64,000 bases of DNA from Mugil cephalus (Eukaryota > Chordata > Actinopteri > Mugiliformes > Mugilidae), in the NCBI RefSeq assembly GCF_022458985.1, contig NC_061771.1, forward strand, positions 30,616,322 to 30,680,321. The letters run 5' to 3'. The notes below the pieces were generated by a model, which had not been told where the DNA came from, searched no databases, and worked only from the letters and a program-made list of their open reading frames with translations. A program made the translations under genes and the position numbers. Shown here piece by piece: positions 44,936 through 57,643 of this stretch. Each line of letters begins with the position of its first letter. Positions within the stretch are counted from its first letter, which is position 1.

Positions 44936-44966
44936 CCCCCCCCCCCCCCAAAAAAAAAAAAAAACC
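44936..44966. repeat. Poly-C/poly-A junction
   Basis: A run of C (about 13) directly followed by about 14 A. 44815-45030 otherwise shows no gene; 45005-45210 is the dispersed GACGTTTC-type repeat. Confidence 0.8.
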
Positions 44967-45364
44967 CACAAACAACATTCTCAACCTATATATACCCTGG
45001 ATGTGACGCCACTCATCCAAGTGATTTCTTCAGTTCTGATAGACTAGTGGGAAATTGAGATCTAAACAGGCCTTGAGGTCCTCTCATACACCTGCACTCG
45101 TCGAAGGGTGCTGGTCCCAAATTATGTAGCAATATGTCTGTAAAGACGTTGAAAAAGCTACTTGGATAAGTGGTGAAATGTCTTCAAGGAATTCTACACA
45201 TCCAGTTGCCTTTATTCAAAGCCTTTTGAATTACCATGACCTGGATGACTGAGAACCTTCACAGATATCTTCTGTTAGTTGTCTTTTTCTGACCTCTGCT
45301 GGTCACAGAGAATAACTATATCAGACTTCACGCCACTTTCAATGACAATAATAAACTTAAAAAA

Positions 45365-46290
45365 AAATAAGGTAACTTCAGGGTTAACCCTGGATTTCCA
45401 GTATCACAAAGCTGGATTCATTGTTATCGAGGCACTTAGACAAACTTTAATGATTCACAAGGGAAAATAATTGATCATAGCAGCTTAATTGACACAATGA
45501 GATGAGCTGTTATACAGCTGGATAAATGGCAGCAGAGCTGAATCAGTCTGCTGGAGAATGAGCTCCACTGACCCTCAAATGTTTGGTGTAGTGGATGGGA
45601 TGGATTGTCCATAATGGAGAGCAGTTTATCCAATGTCCACCTGTCCCTCACTGAGACAAATGACTCCAACTCCCTACTGATCACTTGTCCAGCCTTTCGG
45701 ATCAATCTGTCGATCCTACTGATGTCTTTTATTGTACTTCAACAACAAACCATAGTAAAGAACAGGGCACTCACAACAACAGACTGGTAGAAAGACTCTA
45801 GTAACTCACTGCACACATTGAAAGACCTGAGTTTCCTGATAAACTCTCAGAAGATTCTCAGGTCTTTCTTGGACACAGCATCACTGTTGTTCCTCCAGTC
45901 CAGACTGTTGTTCATGTGGACTCCCAGGTACTTGTAGTTTTCCACTGCTTCCATCTCCAGGCCCTGGATGGTGATGGGCTCCACTGGTGTCCTCTTCCTC
46001 CTGAAGTCAATGTCCAGCTTCTCGGTCTTGTCCACATTCAGGAGTGGTTGGTTTGCCCGGGACAACTCCACAAAATCCACGATCAGTGTCCTATACTCCA
46101 CCTCCTGTCCATCTCTGGTACACCCTACAAATGCAGATTCATCAGAGAACTTCTGCAGGTGGCAGGACGCAGAGCTGTATCGGAAATCAGAGGTGGAAAG
46201 ATTGAACAGGAAAGGAGATAAGACAGTCCCCTGTTGTAACTTACTGCTCGGGTCAGGGTAACTTTCAGGATTTATCTGAATCCGATAAAG
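45365..46290. mobile_element. Harbinger-type element remnant split by a LINE fragment
   Basis: GGTAACTTCAGGGTTAACCCTGGATTTCCAGTATCACAAAGC at the left, and GGGTCAGGGTAACTTTCAGGATTTATCTGAATCCGATAAA at the right, match adjacent blocks of the inner element at 58195-58340. The roughly 0.8 kb between them is the LINE piece at 45475-46150. Confidence 0.65.
45475..46150 (-). mobile_element. Non-LTR retrotransposon reverse transcriptase fragment
   Basis: Minus-strand frames read NVDKTEKLDIDFRRKRTPVEP..VENYKYLGVHMNNSLDW, then further downstream LIRKAGQVISRELESFVSVRDRW. This is the C-terminal part of a LINE reverse transcriptase, broken by a frameshift. It is a different lineage from the 3110-3860 fragment. 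Confidence 0.8.
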
Positions 46291-47162
46291 CAGACCTGGG
46301 CATTTTACGGCCCGCGGGCCACATACGGCCCTTTGGGCATTCCCGTCTGGCCCGCGGTATGTCAGTCATAAGCACAGACAGCTTCTTGCCATCTATTAAC
46401 CCTTAAAAGCCTGAACGGATCGCTGGCATCCGTCAAAGCGGCCGATTTTGAATTACCGTAAGTCACAGTGGTTTGCGCTATTGATAATATTCATTGTGAC
46501 TGAACACTGGTTAGTTGTGCTTTTGCCTGGAAGACCTTCGTAACATCTCAAGGGTATAACTAACTTTGTTTTTACCAACAAATTCCTCCAAACAACTCTC
46601 TCTTGCTGGGGCTCCGCGATCGTTGCTCTTCAACCTGCAGCTGACAGCAGCGATGCGTCATCATTACCGTAATGGCAGCGTTTTTTCTAGAATGCGCAAC
46701 TTGAATATTGTCCATCGGGGAGTTACGGTAATTCAAATACAGCAAGATTCTCTTTGTGGGCAGACAAACATTCAGGTCTTAAAGGGTTAAACATTTATTG
46801 AGCTTTATTTAGATACAGAAAATAATTCATGTAGCTACATGGTCCCTTCTTGGTCCACTGAAGTTTTCAAAGAGGACAAAGTTTCCAACATTCCAATGCG
46901 TTATATCCAAAACTACAGATGGATTGTGTTTCATTTTCCTCTTCAACCTACAGCAAAACTCATAAATTTAAATAAATATTTACAGAATATTCTTATGTTT
47001 CTGATTACCAGTAGCAGCTTATCAACATATAATTTACTGCTTTTTACAATGGGAGAAAATTAATATTGAGCAGAATTACGTTCAAGTTATCATTTGGTTT
47101 GGCCCTCCAACACAGTTCAGAGTTTTCATGTGGCCCCCTGTAGAAATTAATTGCCCAGCCCT
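46291..47162. mobile_element. hAT/Charlie-like nonautonomous element
   Basis: It begins GACCTGGGCATTTTACGGCCCGCGGGCC and ends GTGGCCCCCTGTAGAAATTAATTGCCCAGCCCT; the ends are inverted (CTGGGCAAT). No transposase frame. Confidence 0.6.
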
Positions 47163-47289
47163 TTATTCCCAGCCATATGTCCCCGCTCAGCTCAAACACA
47201 GCTCAGAATCAGGATAACCTCATTCAGGCCAACAACTTGATATATTGATATGATGTACTTGTGTCATCAGTTTCCAGCTGTATTGTAGC

Positions 47290-47390
47290 CCATGTAACAT
47301 TATGTTTCAATTTCTTATTGTTTCATTTATTTTATACCTGTAGTTTGTTTTCATCGGACAGAAAGTTGGTATGTATGTGGCCGGTTCCTC
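47290..47390 (+). repeat. Short duplicate of 54740-54830
   Basis: CTTATTGTTTCATTTATTTTATACCTGTAGTTTGTTTTCATCGGACAGAAAGTTGGTAT recurs with few changes near 54748. It is likely part of the duplicated inter-TRIM sequence. Confidence 0.7.
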
Positions 47391-47579
47391 CCCCACAATG
47401 AGTTAACCTGGCCCAGTGTTAACACTCAGTCCTGTGATACATGTACTTGGGTACATGTCATCACTTCAGTACCTTTAGCCCTTATGATACCTCAGTTAGC
47501 ATTGTCTTTTGAGTCACAACTTACTAGTGGCCCTGCACCGGTAACAAGGTCATTCCTTAGATAAATTCCTGCCAATCCT

Positions 47580-50000
47580 GTTGAGTTTCGGTCGTCACCA
47601 GTGTACCAACCTGCTTACAGCCACGGTCAACCAATCATGGAGCCACTCAACACCACTCAGCATGTCAGCCAAGGAGCTCCACCACTTTTCTCGACTTACC
47701 ACGGGCAACAGACCACTCCAGTTCTCTCCACTCCCTACCCTGGTTACGCACCACTACCCGGAGATGAGTTACTCCTTGCAACAACCCTTGGAATCCCTCG
47801 ACCTTGACTTTGCTCTGCTCAAGCTTGCATTAGACAACATACTTGGAAGTGTTGCAATATAAATATCAAGTGGTGACTGGACACATCAAGCTCCCAAATG
47901 CACTGCAACTTGCTAAGGCATATGTGCATGACCCAGCACTATATACTAGTGCACTGCAGGCTCTACAAGATAAGTACAGGCAGCCGCGACAGCTGGTCCA
48001 GAGTGAGCTAGGTGCCATAATCAATGCTCCTCTCAAGATGGGTGACACCAACGCCTTCGACTCATTTGCCTTGCCTGTCCAGTCACTGGTAGGCATGTAA
48101 AGGACCCTTGAGGGACAAAATGGATTTGAGCTCCACTGTGGCTCCCACATTGATCGACTGCTGAGTAAGATGCCTCCCACCTACTCCGATGGTTTTGTTG
48201 AGTATTGTCTGTGATATGGCATTCTGCAGACTGGCACCGACAGAACGTACACCCTTCAAGACTTAGCTATCTGGCTCCACAGCATATCTCTGGTTGAGTC
48301 ACAGTACTCTATCAGACCACTACCCCCCACCAGCTAGGAAAGACCAGTGAACTGTCCAGTCCAAAGAGAAGCCACCGACTGTGTGTTTCAATGTAGCTGA
48401 GAAGGGAACCAGAGAAGAAACATCCAGGGTAGAATCTACCCAAGCCAAGGTCAAAACCAAGCCGAAATGTTATTGCCCATATTGTGACGGTCACAGCCTT
48501 AATTCCTGCAAGGAATTTAAGAAGCTGGATGCTGACCAGGACCAGGCTCAAGGATGGCAAATTATGTCAGAAATGTGGACAAAATCACACCGAGGCCCGG
48601 TGCACTCTTAAGTGACCTTGCAAAACCTGTAAGGAAACACATCTCACTGTCTTGCATGAGTCAGTCCAGGAAACCAAATGGGAGGTGTACAGAGTCAGAT
48701 CACTCGCCACAAAGGTGTATCTGGACCGGCCCAACAGATCTCCAAGAGTAATGCTGAAGATGGTTAAGGTCCTCCTCCATTATGGGAACCAGAAGATGGA
48801 GACACATGCAGTACTTGATGATGATTCAGAGAGGAGCATCGTCCTTCCTCAAGTGATACAGCAGCTAAACCTCATCTCCCACCCCGAGACTCTACCCCTG
48901 CAAACTGTGTATCAAAGCATCAAGCAACTCAATGGTGCATCAATCTCCCTGGAGGTATCATCCCCATTATGGCCATTCGAGAAGCACCTGATATCCCACA
49001 CCTTCACAGTAGAGGGACCGACTCTTGCTGAACACACCAACCCAGTTGTGGTGTTGCAGCAGAATTGCAAACACCTCAGAGGGTTTCCCTTACCACCAGT
49101 TAACCGTGTCCAACCTCTACTCCTCATTGGTTCTGACATGCCTCACTTGATTCCCCCAGTGCAACCAGTGCACACTGAACCACCAGGCGGTCCCATTGCT
49201 ATCTGCACTCAACAAGGCTGGTTGCTTCAAGGACCCGTTGATACTGTCCATTTCTCACCTGGAGTTCAGCAGTGCCTGCGCATTGCCATAGCCTCAGCTT
49301 CCAGCGAGCTTCACAGGAATGTAGAGCGCCTCTGACAAATGGACATCTTGCCCTACAGTGAGAAGGCTGCCACCCGCTCAAAGGAAGACCGGAAAGCTCT
49401 CACTCTGCTCCAGACAGCCACCATTAGAGTAACAGTAGATGGCATCCTACGCTGTGCCATGCCCCTTCTTCGCTGTTCAACTGATCATTCTCTCTATACT
49501 CCCCCGGAAGCAGTACTCCCCAGGCTTCGCCACACAGAGCAGAAGCTCGCTTCTGAGAGATTTGAAAGCTGGAGGAAGCAGGCTATATATCAAAGGTTTC
49601 ACCAGGAGGAGTGGGCCGGTTGTCAGAGTCATGGTTTATACCACACCACATGGTTCACCACAACGGAAAGGACAGAGTCGTCTTTGACTGTTCTTTCCAA
49701 TACTGGGGACAGTGACTGAATGAGCTACTGTTGCCTGGACCACCCTTAGGGCCTTCCTTACTCTGTGTCCTGCTTAGGTTCTGCGATGTTTCACAGGATC
49801 CATCTTCAGCCTACCGACTCTGCAGTGCTTAGGTTCATCTGGAGAGATATGCAGAGGAAGAGACAACCGTGGACAAGTGTCTACATAGCATTCACACTAC
49901 CGCTGAGGCCAAAGCCTTCATCCATGACCTACGCCAACTTCTTGGAGGAAATGTAAGTTCTTTCTACCTCCTAATTAACAATATAAGTTGATCATTGTTC
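47580..50000 (+). mobile_element. Degenerate BEL/Pao LTR retrotransposon (gag, protease, start of RT)
   Basis: The gag-like region at 47600-48300 (KYQVVTGHIKLPNALQLA, YTSALQALQDKYRQPRQ) carries stops. An open 227-codon stretch at 48652-49335 resembles the BEL/Pao aspartic-protease domain: YLDRPNRSPRVMLKMVKVLL, then ETHAVLDDDSERSIVLP where the catalytic motif would be, and LLLIGSDMPHL. After it, 49339-49956 matches the linker and start of reverse transcriptase (ILPYSEKAATRSKED, ..FIWRDMQRKR) with frameshifts and a deletion. RNase H and integrase are missing and no LTR pair was identified, so it is non-functional. Confidence 0.8.
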
Positions 50001-50946
50001 TAGATTGTGTTGTGGCAAGAAATGTGTGAGTTTGAGTTATGGATATTTCATTTAAATGTATAGTAGTTTATTCAGGAAAGTTTTCTTGATTTGACTGTTG
50101 AATAATATACCAAGCTTTTGTGTTGTAATTCAGTTTGTTGTCTTTCTTCATTTTCAGACCAATCAATCAACTTGATGCTTTGTAAATTGTGCTAGCCTAA
50201 CATAGATTAAACAAGGAAACAAGATTTCTCCCTCCAAGTGCCTTGATTTTCTCACTGGACTCATAATCCATGATCCACCGCCTCAGCCAGCAACTGTTTA
50301 CCGGGGCTCGCCCTCAAACATATGTTTTGTTCAGTTATGGTATTTTGTTGACTCTATTTTTTTTATTTTTCACCTGCCAATGAAACTTGAGATGGAAATT
50401 ATCCATATGGTTCTAATCTCTTATATTTATGTGTAAATATTCATTAATACAAACTGTCCCATTTTCATAATCAATCACTTTTTTTTTTTTTTTGAGAATT
50501 GGAAGTCGAAGTGTTTTAGATTCTTGTCTTCAACAAACTCTCCTGATGACACAGACACGATCTAGTTCACAGCTCTAGGACTTTAATTGTAGCACATTTT
50601 ACAATTATCACAAATTCCAAACAAGAGTTTCATGAATAAACAGAATAAAAACGTCGAAACAAGTAAAGGTAAAAGTCCAACAACCATTAAATCTAAACTG
50701 ATGAATTAAGGAATGAGAACATTAATGAAAGAAACAAGTTGATATGAACATTTTTATCATAATTCACAATGAAATCATTTTATTCCAGAATAATCAGTTT
50801 GTACCGTATCTCTCTGATCCATTGATATCTTTGTGTTCTCAGCTGTACCAGTATTGTAGTATTAAAGCATATGTGTAGAGAGTGTGAATAAAGAGTGAAG
50901 ATCAACAAGTTCATTCATTGATCTCAAAGCTTCATCATTAAATGGA

Positions 50947-52242
50947 TCAGACAGTTTGATTGACAGGACAGATGATCAGAGGTGCAGAGTTTTTACCACC
51001 ATCATTAAAACAGGGACTGAAGAATGGATAAAGTTTGTCATTGAAGGAGCAGCCAGTAAAGGAGTAGATAAGAGCTGCAGTATCTACATCATGAAAGGAG
51101 ACCAGACCCTCCTCATAATCCACAAACACCCCCACCTTCTCAGGACGAGAACCAAGAGAGAAACGCACTGGAGTCTCATCACGAGCTTTGTATTCATTTC
51201 CATTTCTCAAACAAATAGTCCAGAAACCATTCTGAGGATTCAGACTGATGTTTCCCTTCCTGTTGATTGACCCTCTGGCCACTCCTAGATCCCATTTAGT
51301 CTTTCCTTTAATCTGAACCTGAAAATAAAATCTACCTGAAGAGAAACTCTTCTTTCCTAAAACATTAACACATGTAGAAAATCTCTCTGGGTTGTCTGGA
51401 AGATTCTTCCTCACATCATTATGAATCACTTGTTTTCCATCATCAGACAGGATGAGTTTAGGATTTGCTGTATCAGGATCTAGAGTCACATCCACTGCAT
51501 ACTGCTGGACCCTCTTCAGCTCAGCCTCAACCAGCAGCTTCATGTCTTTACTGAGTGTCTCCTCCAGCTGAGTCACAGCTCTCACCACAGTCCCCTCATA
51601 TGATGGTGGACGGACGCTGACCTCTGTCCAGTCCTTGGTGGGTGGAGCAGCTTTCAGGGAGGAGAAACTTTGGAGGAGGTGGAGGTGGTCTTCAGAGCAT
51701 GAATGCTGCTTTACCTCAGAGCTCCTCTTCATCAGCTCAGAGACTTCCTGTTCCAGATCTTTGATGAAACCTTCAGCCTGTTTCTCTGTTGTTTTCTGTT
51801 TGTCTTCGATCTCCTTTATGAGCTGGTCCAGGCCTCTCTCAACAGACTCCTTCAGAGCAGTGAAGACCTGAACACCTTCTGCTTTTTCTCTGTCTGCAGC
51901 ATCTTTACTCATCTTCACTGACTCTTTTATCTGCTCAATCTTCAGTCGTCTCTTCTGGATCATCTGCTCAATTTTATCTTCTGTCTTCATTCCGTGTTGA
52001 GCTTCATGTTTGAACTGAGCAACAATCTCACGGATGAAAGTGTTGATGTTTAGTTCAGGTCTTGTCTCAAACACTTTATTACACAGGGGACACTTACATA
52101 GCTCATTAGTATCCCAGTGTTGAGTGATGCAGTGTTTACAGAAGTTGTGTCCACATGATGTAGAGACTGGATCAGTGAACACATCCAGACAGATGGAGCA
52201 CAGAAACTGATCTTCAGATCTCAGACATCTGGCAGCAGACAT
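50947..52242 (-). CDS. TRIM copy 2: bloodthirsty/TRIM39-like RING-coiled coil-PRY/SPRY protein lacking B-boxes
   Basis: Probable E3 ubiquitin ligase of the fish btr/TRIM39-like expansion. Single coding exon, 431 codons. ATG 52242 follows the acceptor TTGTTGTCAG (exon starts 52251); the 192-base intron 52252-52443 joins a noncoding exon with donor CTG|GTGAGT. RING at ~13-60 (CSICLDVF, CGHNFCKHC, CKCPLC). A coiled coil of ~85-210 residues (MIQKRRLKIEQIKES, ALKESVERGLDQLIKEIED) follows directly. The two B-boxes found in copy 3 are absent. PRY/SPRY (VDVTLDPDTANPKLILSDD, WDLGVARGSINRKG, VGVFVDYEEGLVSFHD) is complete, ending NQTV. In the SPRY, VARGS replaces the usual VARES. Confidence 0.88.
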   Translation of the reverse strand: MSAARCLRSEDQFLCSICLDVFTDPVSTSCGHNFCKHCITQHWDTNELCKCPLCNKVFETRPELNINTFIREIVAQFKHEAQHGMKTEDKIEQMIQKRRLKIEQIKESVKMSKDAADREKAEGVQVFTALKESVERGLDQLIKEIEDKQKTTEKQAEGFIKDLEQEVSELMKRSSEVKQHSCSEDHLHLLQSFSSLKAAPPTKDWTEVSVRPPSYEGTVVRAVTQLEETLSKDMKLLVEAELKRVQQYAVDVTLDPDTANPKLILSDDGKQVIHNDVRKNLPDNPERFSTCVNVLGKKSFSSGRFYFQVQIKGKTKWDLGVARGSINRKGNISLNPQNGFWTICLRNGNEYKARDETPVRFSLGSRPEKVGVFVDYEEGLVSFHDVDTAALIYSFTGCSFNDKLYPFFSPCFNDGGKNSAPLIICPVNQTV

Positions 52243-52550
52243 GTCTACACACTGACAACAAGAGAGAAAGAGACAACAATACAGATTAATTCGAGATTCA
52301 TTGATCATTGATGAGTTATTGAACTTCTAAAGAAACATACTGAGTCATTATGAAGTGGAAAGAGTGGAACTTCCTGTTGGACCGAAGCTCTAAGTTTCGA
52401 TGCTGGTTGTTGAAATACAGTAAATATTATCAGCTGTACTCACCAGTATTTGAGTCAGATGTTTAGAAAAAAACAGATGAACTCAGATGAATTTTCTTCA
52501 GACATAAACACAGAAATTTGTCCGGACTGCAGCTCTGCCACCGCCCAGAC

Positions 52551-52570
52551 AAAGTTTCACTTTTGTTTCA
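52551..52570 (-). promoter_or_regulatory. ISRE-like element upstream of TRIM copy 2
   Basis: AAAGTTTCACTTTTGTTTCA, identical to unit 1. From about 52636 to 52800 the upstream region appears base-for-base the same as 44456-44620. Confidence 0.4.
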
Positions 52571-53399
52571 GTAAAGTGATGTTGAATGTGGTCTTTCCAG
52601 TTTAGCCCCTCCTCTGACTGCAGCTCTGTTTGTCACGGTTTGTGTCTTACTTTAAGTTGAGATGTGATCAGTTTAAATTGTACTGAGATTATTACTTATT
52701 TTATTACCAGGTGTGACTTTAATGCAGATCATAAAAAGACTTCAATGTATTTGTTTCTTTTTAATTCAAACTCTTCTGATTGTTGTTTTTTTCTGACCTC
52801 TGCTGGTCACTGAGGAGAACTACACCAGACTTCACTTCACTTTCTTTAACAACAATAAACTCTTAAAACAAACAAACAAACAAAAAAACTCATTCAGTTT
52901 GGATCATTGTTTTCATGTAGTGACTGAACTGTAGGAAGATCAAATATGTTCTTCAGATGAGGTCACGTTATTCTGCGATAAAACTACAGAGAGGCTGCAG
53001 CCAGTGAGCAGAATAAGCTGTTTGATTACTGACATTTATAGCAGCTCATACCAAGGATAATTATGTGAAGATGTGAAGAAATTCTACCACTACTACTACT
53101 TGTCAAAAACTTATTTCTCTTATTTGACTGAATGTTTCTTATGTTTCTTAACACTAATTAAAACATGAAGATTTAATGTTTGGTATCAGTGTTTCTCTGT
53201 CTTATTTTCTTATCTTGGTTTTATTTTGTTCGTGGGCTGTGTAAACGGCAGCATAATTTATTTGGGTAATTAATGCAATTCTGCCATCTTGCGTTTCTTT
53301 TGTCCTTTTATTTTGAAGAGTACCACTCTTCTTCTACTGCTTCCTGTTATTGCTGGCGCTAGACTTCCTGCTCCTCTCCGATTGCATCGACCTGCTTGC

Positions 53400-54060
53400 G
53401 TTGCTCCAGAGTCGGTAAAACATGCAAACAAATAGTTGACCTGTGAATCCTGTTGAAACTAGGAAAAAGTTAATTTATTTATTTTATTTTTATTTATGTA
53501 TTTTTTTATGTCAAGCACAGAAGGTAGACCGCTAGCAGGCACTGACTGTATGAGCTCAAACTTAGCGCCCTTGGAAGCAGAAGGAGGTAAGAGCATATTA
53601 AAGGTGCATGCAGTACAAACGAAGGAAATTGTCATCATTTATTTTAATTATTTTATTAATTCAAGCTGCACCAGGCTAATTTCATGTAAAAGTTTCATTA
53701 AGTTTGAGTTTGAACAGGATTGTATGAAGTTTAAAAATGTAAACATGATTTATTTGTATTATTTGTGCAAACATAGCATTTGTATTATCTCCACGTATAG
53801 TTTTCACGGTGTCAGATTGGTAAAGAGGAGAGAATAAAGTTACACCAGTCGAAGCTCTCTCTTATCTCTATCTTGCGTGGTTTATCCAAGAGGCCGCTAC
53901 AGTGAAAAATCCCCGGCTGCAAAAGACTAGCCTGCAAGCCTGCAGAGAAGCTGACGCCATCTCATGTGAAATACAGCCACCGACCTGATACTAGCCAGCT
54001 GACTCCATTCGCACCCACATTCGGCACTCAAGTTTAAAAGGACAGCATACTTAAGGTACG
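53400..54060 (+). mobile_element. Possible LTR/leader of a Ty3/gypsy element
   Basis: GAGAGAATAAAGTTACACCAGTCGAAGCTCTCTCTTATC has the look of an LTR polyadenylation and R/U5 segment. It lies just upstream of a gypsy integrase remnant. LTR borders and primer-binding site are not established. Confidence 0.35.
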
Positions 54061-54269
54061 ACTATGGATACTGAAAGAGACATTTGGTACCAAGGAGCCA
54101 GAAAAGAGACCATTTACGCACATGTAAGCTTATAGTATAACTGAAGTGCCTTAAATGCTAACCTCATATCTCGAGGCCAAATAATTTGTGAGCTGGTTCC
54201 CAACACATAACAGTTCAGAAATTGGTGAATATTTCACGACAAATGGCAGTTGTGTTCATGGAACAATAA

Positions 54270-54735
54270 TTCATGATATCTCTCTATATTCAAACAAAGC
54301 ACAACGCTGAAAGCCTGGAATATGAACCTATCCTATGTAACGGTAACACTTGCCAGTGTGAGGCAGTTGTTCAAGTTGTGGTACCAACTAAGTGTCGAAA
54401 TGAAGTGTTGAAATGTTCTCATGATCACACAGGGCGTTTGGGAGTTGGGAAAACGTATCATCACATCTTGCGTTATTTTTTTTGACTTTGTCTCATGCGT
54501 GATGTGGCAGCTTATATTAAGACTAGCCATATATGTCAGGTAACAGGTAAGCCTAATCAGGGTATTAAGCCTGCCCCGCTTTGTCCAATACCTGCAGTAG
54601 ACAAGTCATTTGAACATTTAATCATTGGTATTAACACAATTTATTGCTATATTTGGAATACCAAGGATCATTCAGTCTGATCAGGGGTCAAACTTTTCAT
54701 CACATTTGTTTTCACAGATTTTGAAGCAGTTAAAT
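54270..54735 (+). mobile_element. Ty3/gypsy integrase remnant
   Basis: Frames read NEVLKCSHDHTGRLGVGKTY and RDVAAYIKTSHICQVTGKPNQ (zinc-binding and linker part of integrase), then IFGIPRIIQSDQGSNFSSHLFSQ from the catalytic core. About 100 core residues are deleted between LIIG and the IFGIP block. Stops and frameshifts show it is dead. Confidence 0.8.
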
Positions 54736-56392
54736 GAAATCAGTTCCTTATTGTTTCATTTATTTTATGTTTTCTATCTGCAGTTTGTTTTCATTGGACA
54801 GAAAGTTGGTATATATGTGGTGTTTGATCCTTCTTTTCTTTTGCAGTGTGACTTTATTTCAATCTGCAGGAACTCATCTTCATATTACAGTCTTTTACAG
54901 CTCTGGGTCAATCCCACATTCAGTCTAAAGTTACATCACTCTTCATTTCTCCTATAAACTTCTAGATTTGTGTAGAAAAATCATGTGTAACACTGTAGAA
55001 TCTTGTCTAATACTGTCAGAGGGGTTTGTGTAATATAACAATAGGAGCAATAGCAACAAAGCAAAATAATCATGTAAACATTTTAATTAATTAGTGCTTG
55101 GTAGCCTTGGGGCCTGTTGCACAAAACCAGGATAAGGGATTTAGCCGGGATATGTTGGTTATCCTGGATTAATTTATCCATGATCCAGTTGCACGAAAGC
55201 AGGATGGGGGAAAGTGGGATAGACATAAGTTACCATGGAGATTTATCCCGTGGAGCTAGCCTGGTCCAGACCAGGATAACTTCCAGGATCTAGTTAATCT
55301 CATCCCTTATCTCAGTCAGCAGTCACCACAAATGGAAACCAATATTTATTCCACTGCCCACTACACATTAATATTACTTTCAACTAGACCCACTGTCATT
55401 ATTTAAACATTTGTCATCATTAATTTCAATCAATTTAGATTTTTCAATCAGTAGATAGTTTAGTTTCCCATAGACTATATATAAAATATACATCCCATAG
55501 AAATATAAATACACGTCAGAGAGTAACATGATGTTTCTTTATTGAATAAGGATAAATCAATGGAAGTAAACCATCAGCTCCTTTCAAACCTGAAGTCACA
55601 CAGTGCTCTACAAGATAGAAAGAACAGAATCAAAGGATATTATACAACACATAAATCCAGGACAATTCCATATTTAAATGACCAAACAAATGGCAGGGAT
55701 ACTGCATACACAGCATACAGCACTATCGGCCAAAACACATTCCTTTACCATTGCAGACCCAATTTAATTTAACTTTAAAGCATATGTCTCTACCATTACA
55801 GGCTATCTTCAACTTAAACATACAGAATGCAGTTTAACTGAAATAATCTTTTCCCGGTTGACAACAGTGTTCAACTGAGATGGCGGATTGTCCCAGTCCA
55901 CTGTCTGATGGTACTCTGGGTCCCCCTTCCTCCCCAGGCAGGGCACATAGTAGAGGACAGGCCGCAGTGATGTCACATGTCCTGTCTGGGCTGACCTGAG
56001 ATGGTGTAGACATTGGAAGCGTTCCTTCGGGAGGCCAAAGATCATCTCCATCCAGCCCTGGTCCTGGTGGGGGCATTATTATATGTCTGCTGTGCACTGA
56101 CAGAAAGGGCTTCGACATGTAGGTGTGCCCGCTAAGACTCAAAAGCTCTACTTCTATGGTAACGTTCAAACATCCCTTCAAAATAAGATACAGATACTCC
56201 ACAAAAACGAATATAAAGAACATTTTATTTTCATGAAAAAAATAATGCACAATAACGCCACGAGAGGACTGGATCAAAGGCAATACATTTTACCGGTACT
56301 AAAATAAGTGTTTAAACAACAAGAACAAACTAACACAAAAGACCTTGTCCATACACCTCTGATGAAGAACACTAAAGTCAAGCCATGGTCCA

Positions 56393-57321
56393 CTAGGATA
56401 GGCCAAAACGTGTTTGCTCAAACAGGTGCGAGTTAAGGGCTTGTGCTTTGACATGGTTAATAACTTTAATAATATCATTCAATACGCTGTTCAATTCTGG
56501 TGGCATTTTTTGGCTTGCCAGCATTTCCCTGTGAATAATACAATGTGTAGATTCACATTCAGGTGCAACTTCTTTAATCCGAGCAGTTAAACCAGGCAGC
56601 CGTCCGGTCATGGCAGCAGCTTTGCTGTGCATATGCCGACACAAGAGGACCATTTCAGTTTTCCTGATATATAACCATCCAGCGACTTGAACAGTTCTGC
56701 GGTGGTGGTGTTGGTTGGCACCAATAGTGTGCATAACATATCCTCATGCACATCCTCCTGATAAAGATATCGCACATACACAAGTAGTATTGCCACCTGA
56801 TGTGGTGGCCATCAGTAATTTCTTCTGTCCGTCGTGTTCCTGTTTTTTTCTTTTTTTTTCTGTCTTTTAATCCAGAATGCTTGGTCTCCAAGTGACAAAG
56901 CAATTTTAAAGGCTTCATTGCCTCATTAGCAAGCCGGTCGCCACATATTATGCAGAGCGGGCTTGGTATGTGGGAATCACCTACCGGGATAAATTCATAT
57001 TTCAAGTAGGACTCCTGGTATTGTCTGTTAAAAGATTTCTTTTTCTTGGAAGTGGGCTCTTCTCCTGTCTCTTCACTGGGCCTTTCCCCTTCGCAAAGAA
57101 ACTTTCCAAAGACATAAGTTTCTTACTCATTTTGCTTGCTTGTGGGTTCAATGTTGGCGCGAATCTGGTCATTTCTCAGAATAATTTTTTTTTCAAAATA
57201 AAAGATCGTTCAGACTCAGATAATACATGAAATGGAAATATTTAATTATTTCTTGTGCGGCCCGGTACCAATTGATCCACGGACCGGTACCGGTCCACGG
57301 CTGGGGGGTTGGGGACCACTG
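56393..57321 (-). mobile_element. hAT (ZBED5/SCAND3-like) transposase remnant
   Basis: Minus-strand pieces: MSKKLMSLESFFAKGKGP near 57130; YLKYEFIPVGDSHIPSPLCI, CGDRLANEAMKPLKLLCHL (BED-like zinc finger) near 56900-57005; VRYLYQEDVHEDMLCTLL, ISGKLKWSSCVGICT; and AAAMTGRLPGL..CESTHCIIHREMLASQKMP near 56520-56620. About 100 residues between the zinc finger and the core are deleted, with several frameshifts. The right terminus CAGTGGTCCCC is at 57311-57321. Non-functional. Confidence 0.85.
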
Positions 57322-57602
57322 ATGTAGACTATTAAACCAATCAATGCGCATCACAAGCTATGTACAGTGTACAGTATATCAAACAGTGGAAGAAAGTACC
57401 TTGTATGAAGAGGGTGGCATCTTCTTGGGAGGGACTTATATTTGAGTATGTCCCCCAAGGGATTCCCTCCAACACAAGTCTCTGTCCTCTGCTAGGGTGA
57501 AGCAGCTGGTGGTGTCTCACCACCCACTTTTATTTTTTTTTTGTTTTGTTTTTCACTGTTGTACGTACAGGCAATATAGCAGGTACAGTGTACGTTTGAG
57601 CA

Positions 57603-57603
57603 G

Positions 57604-57643
<40 letters not shown>
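57603..57643. repeat. GATA microsatellite
   Basis: About ten GATA copies within the nested insertion. Confidence 0.95.

Noticed and set aside
55834..56283. 149-codon minus-strand frame inside the nested insertion
   Set aside because: No recognised domain and embedded in transposon debris; possibly a decayed second ORF of the outer element, but unsupported.
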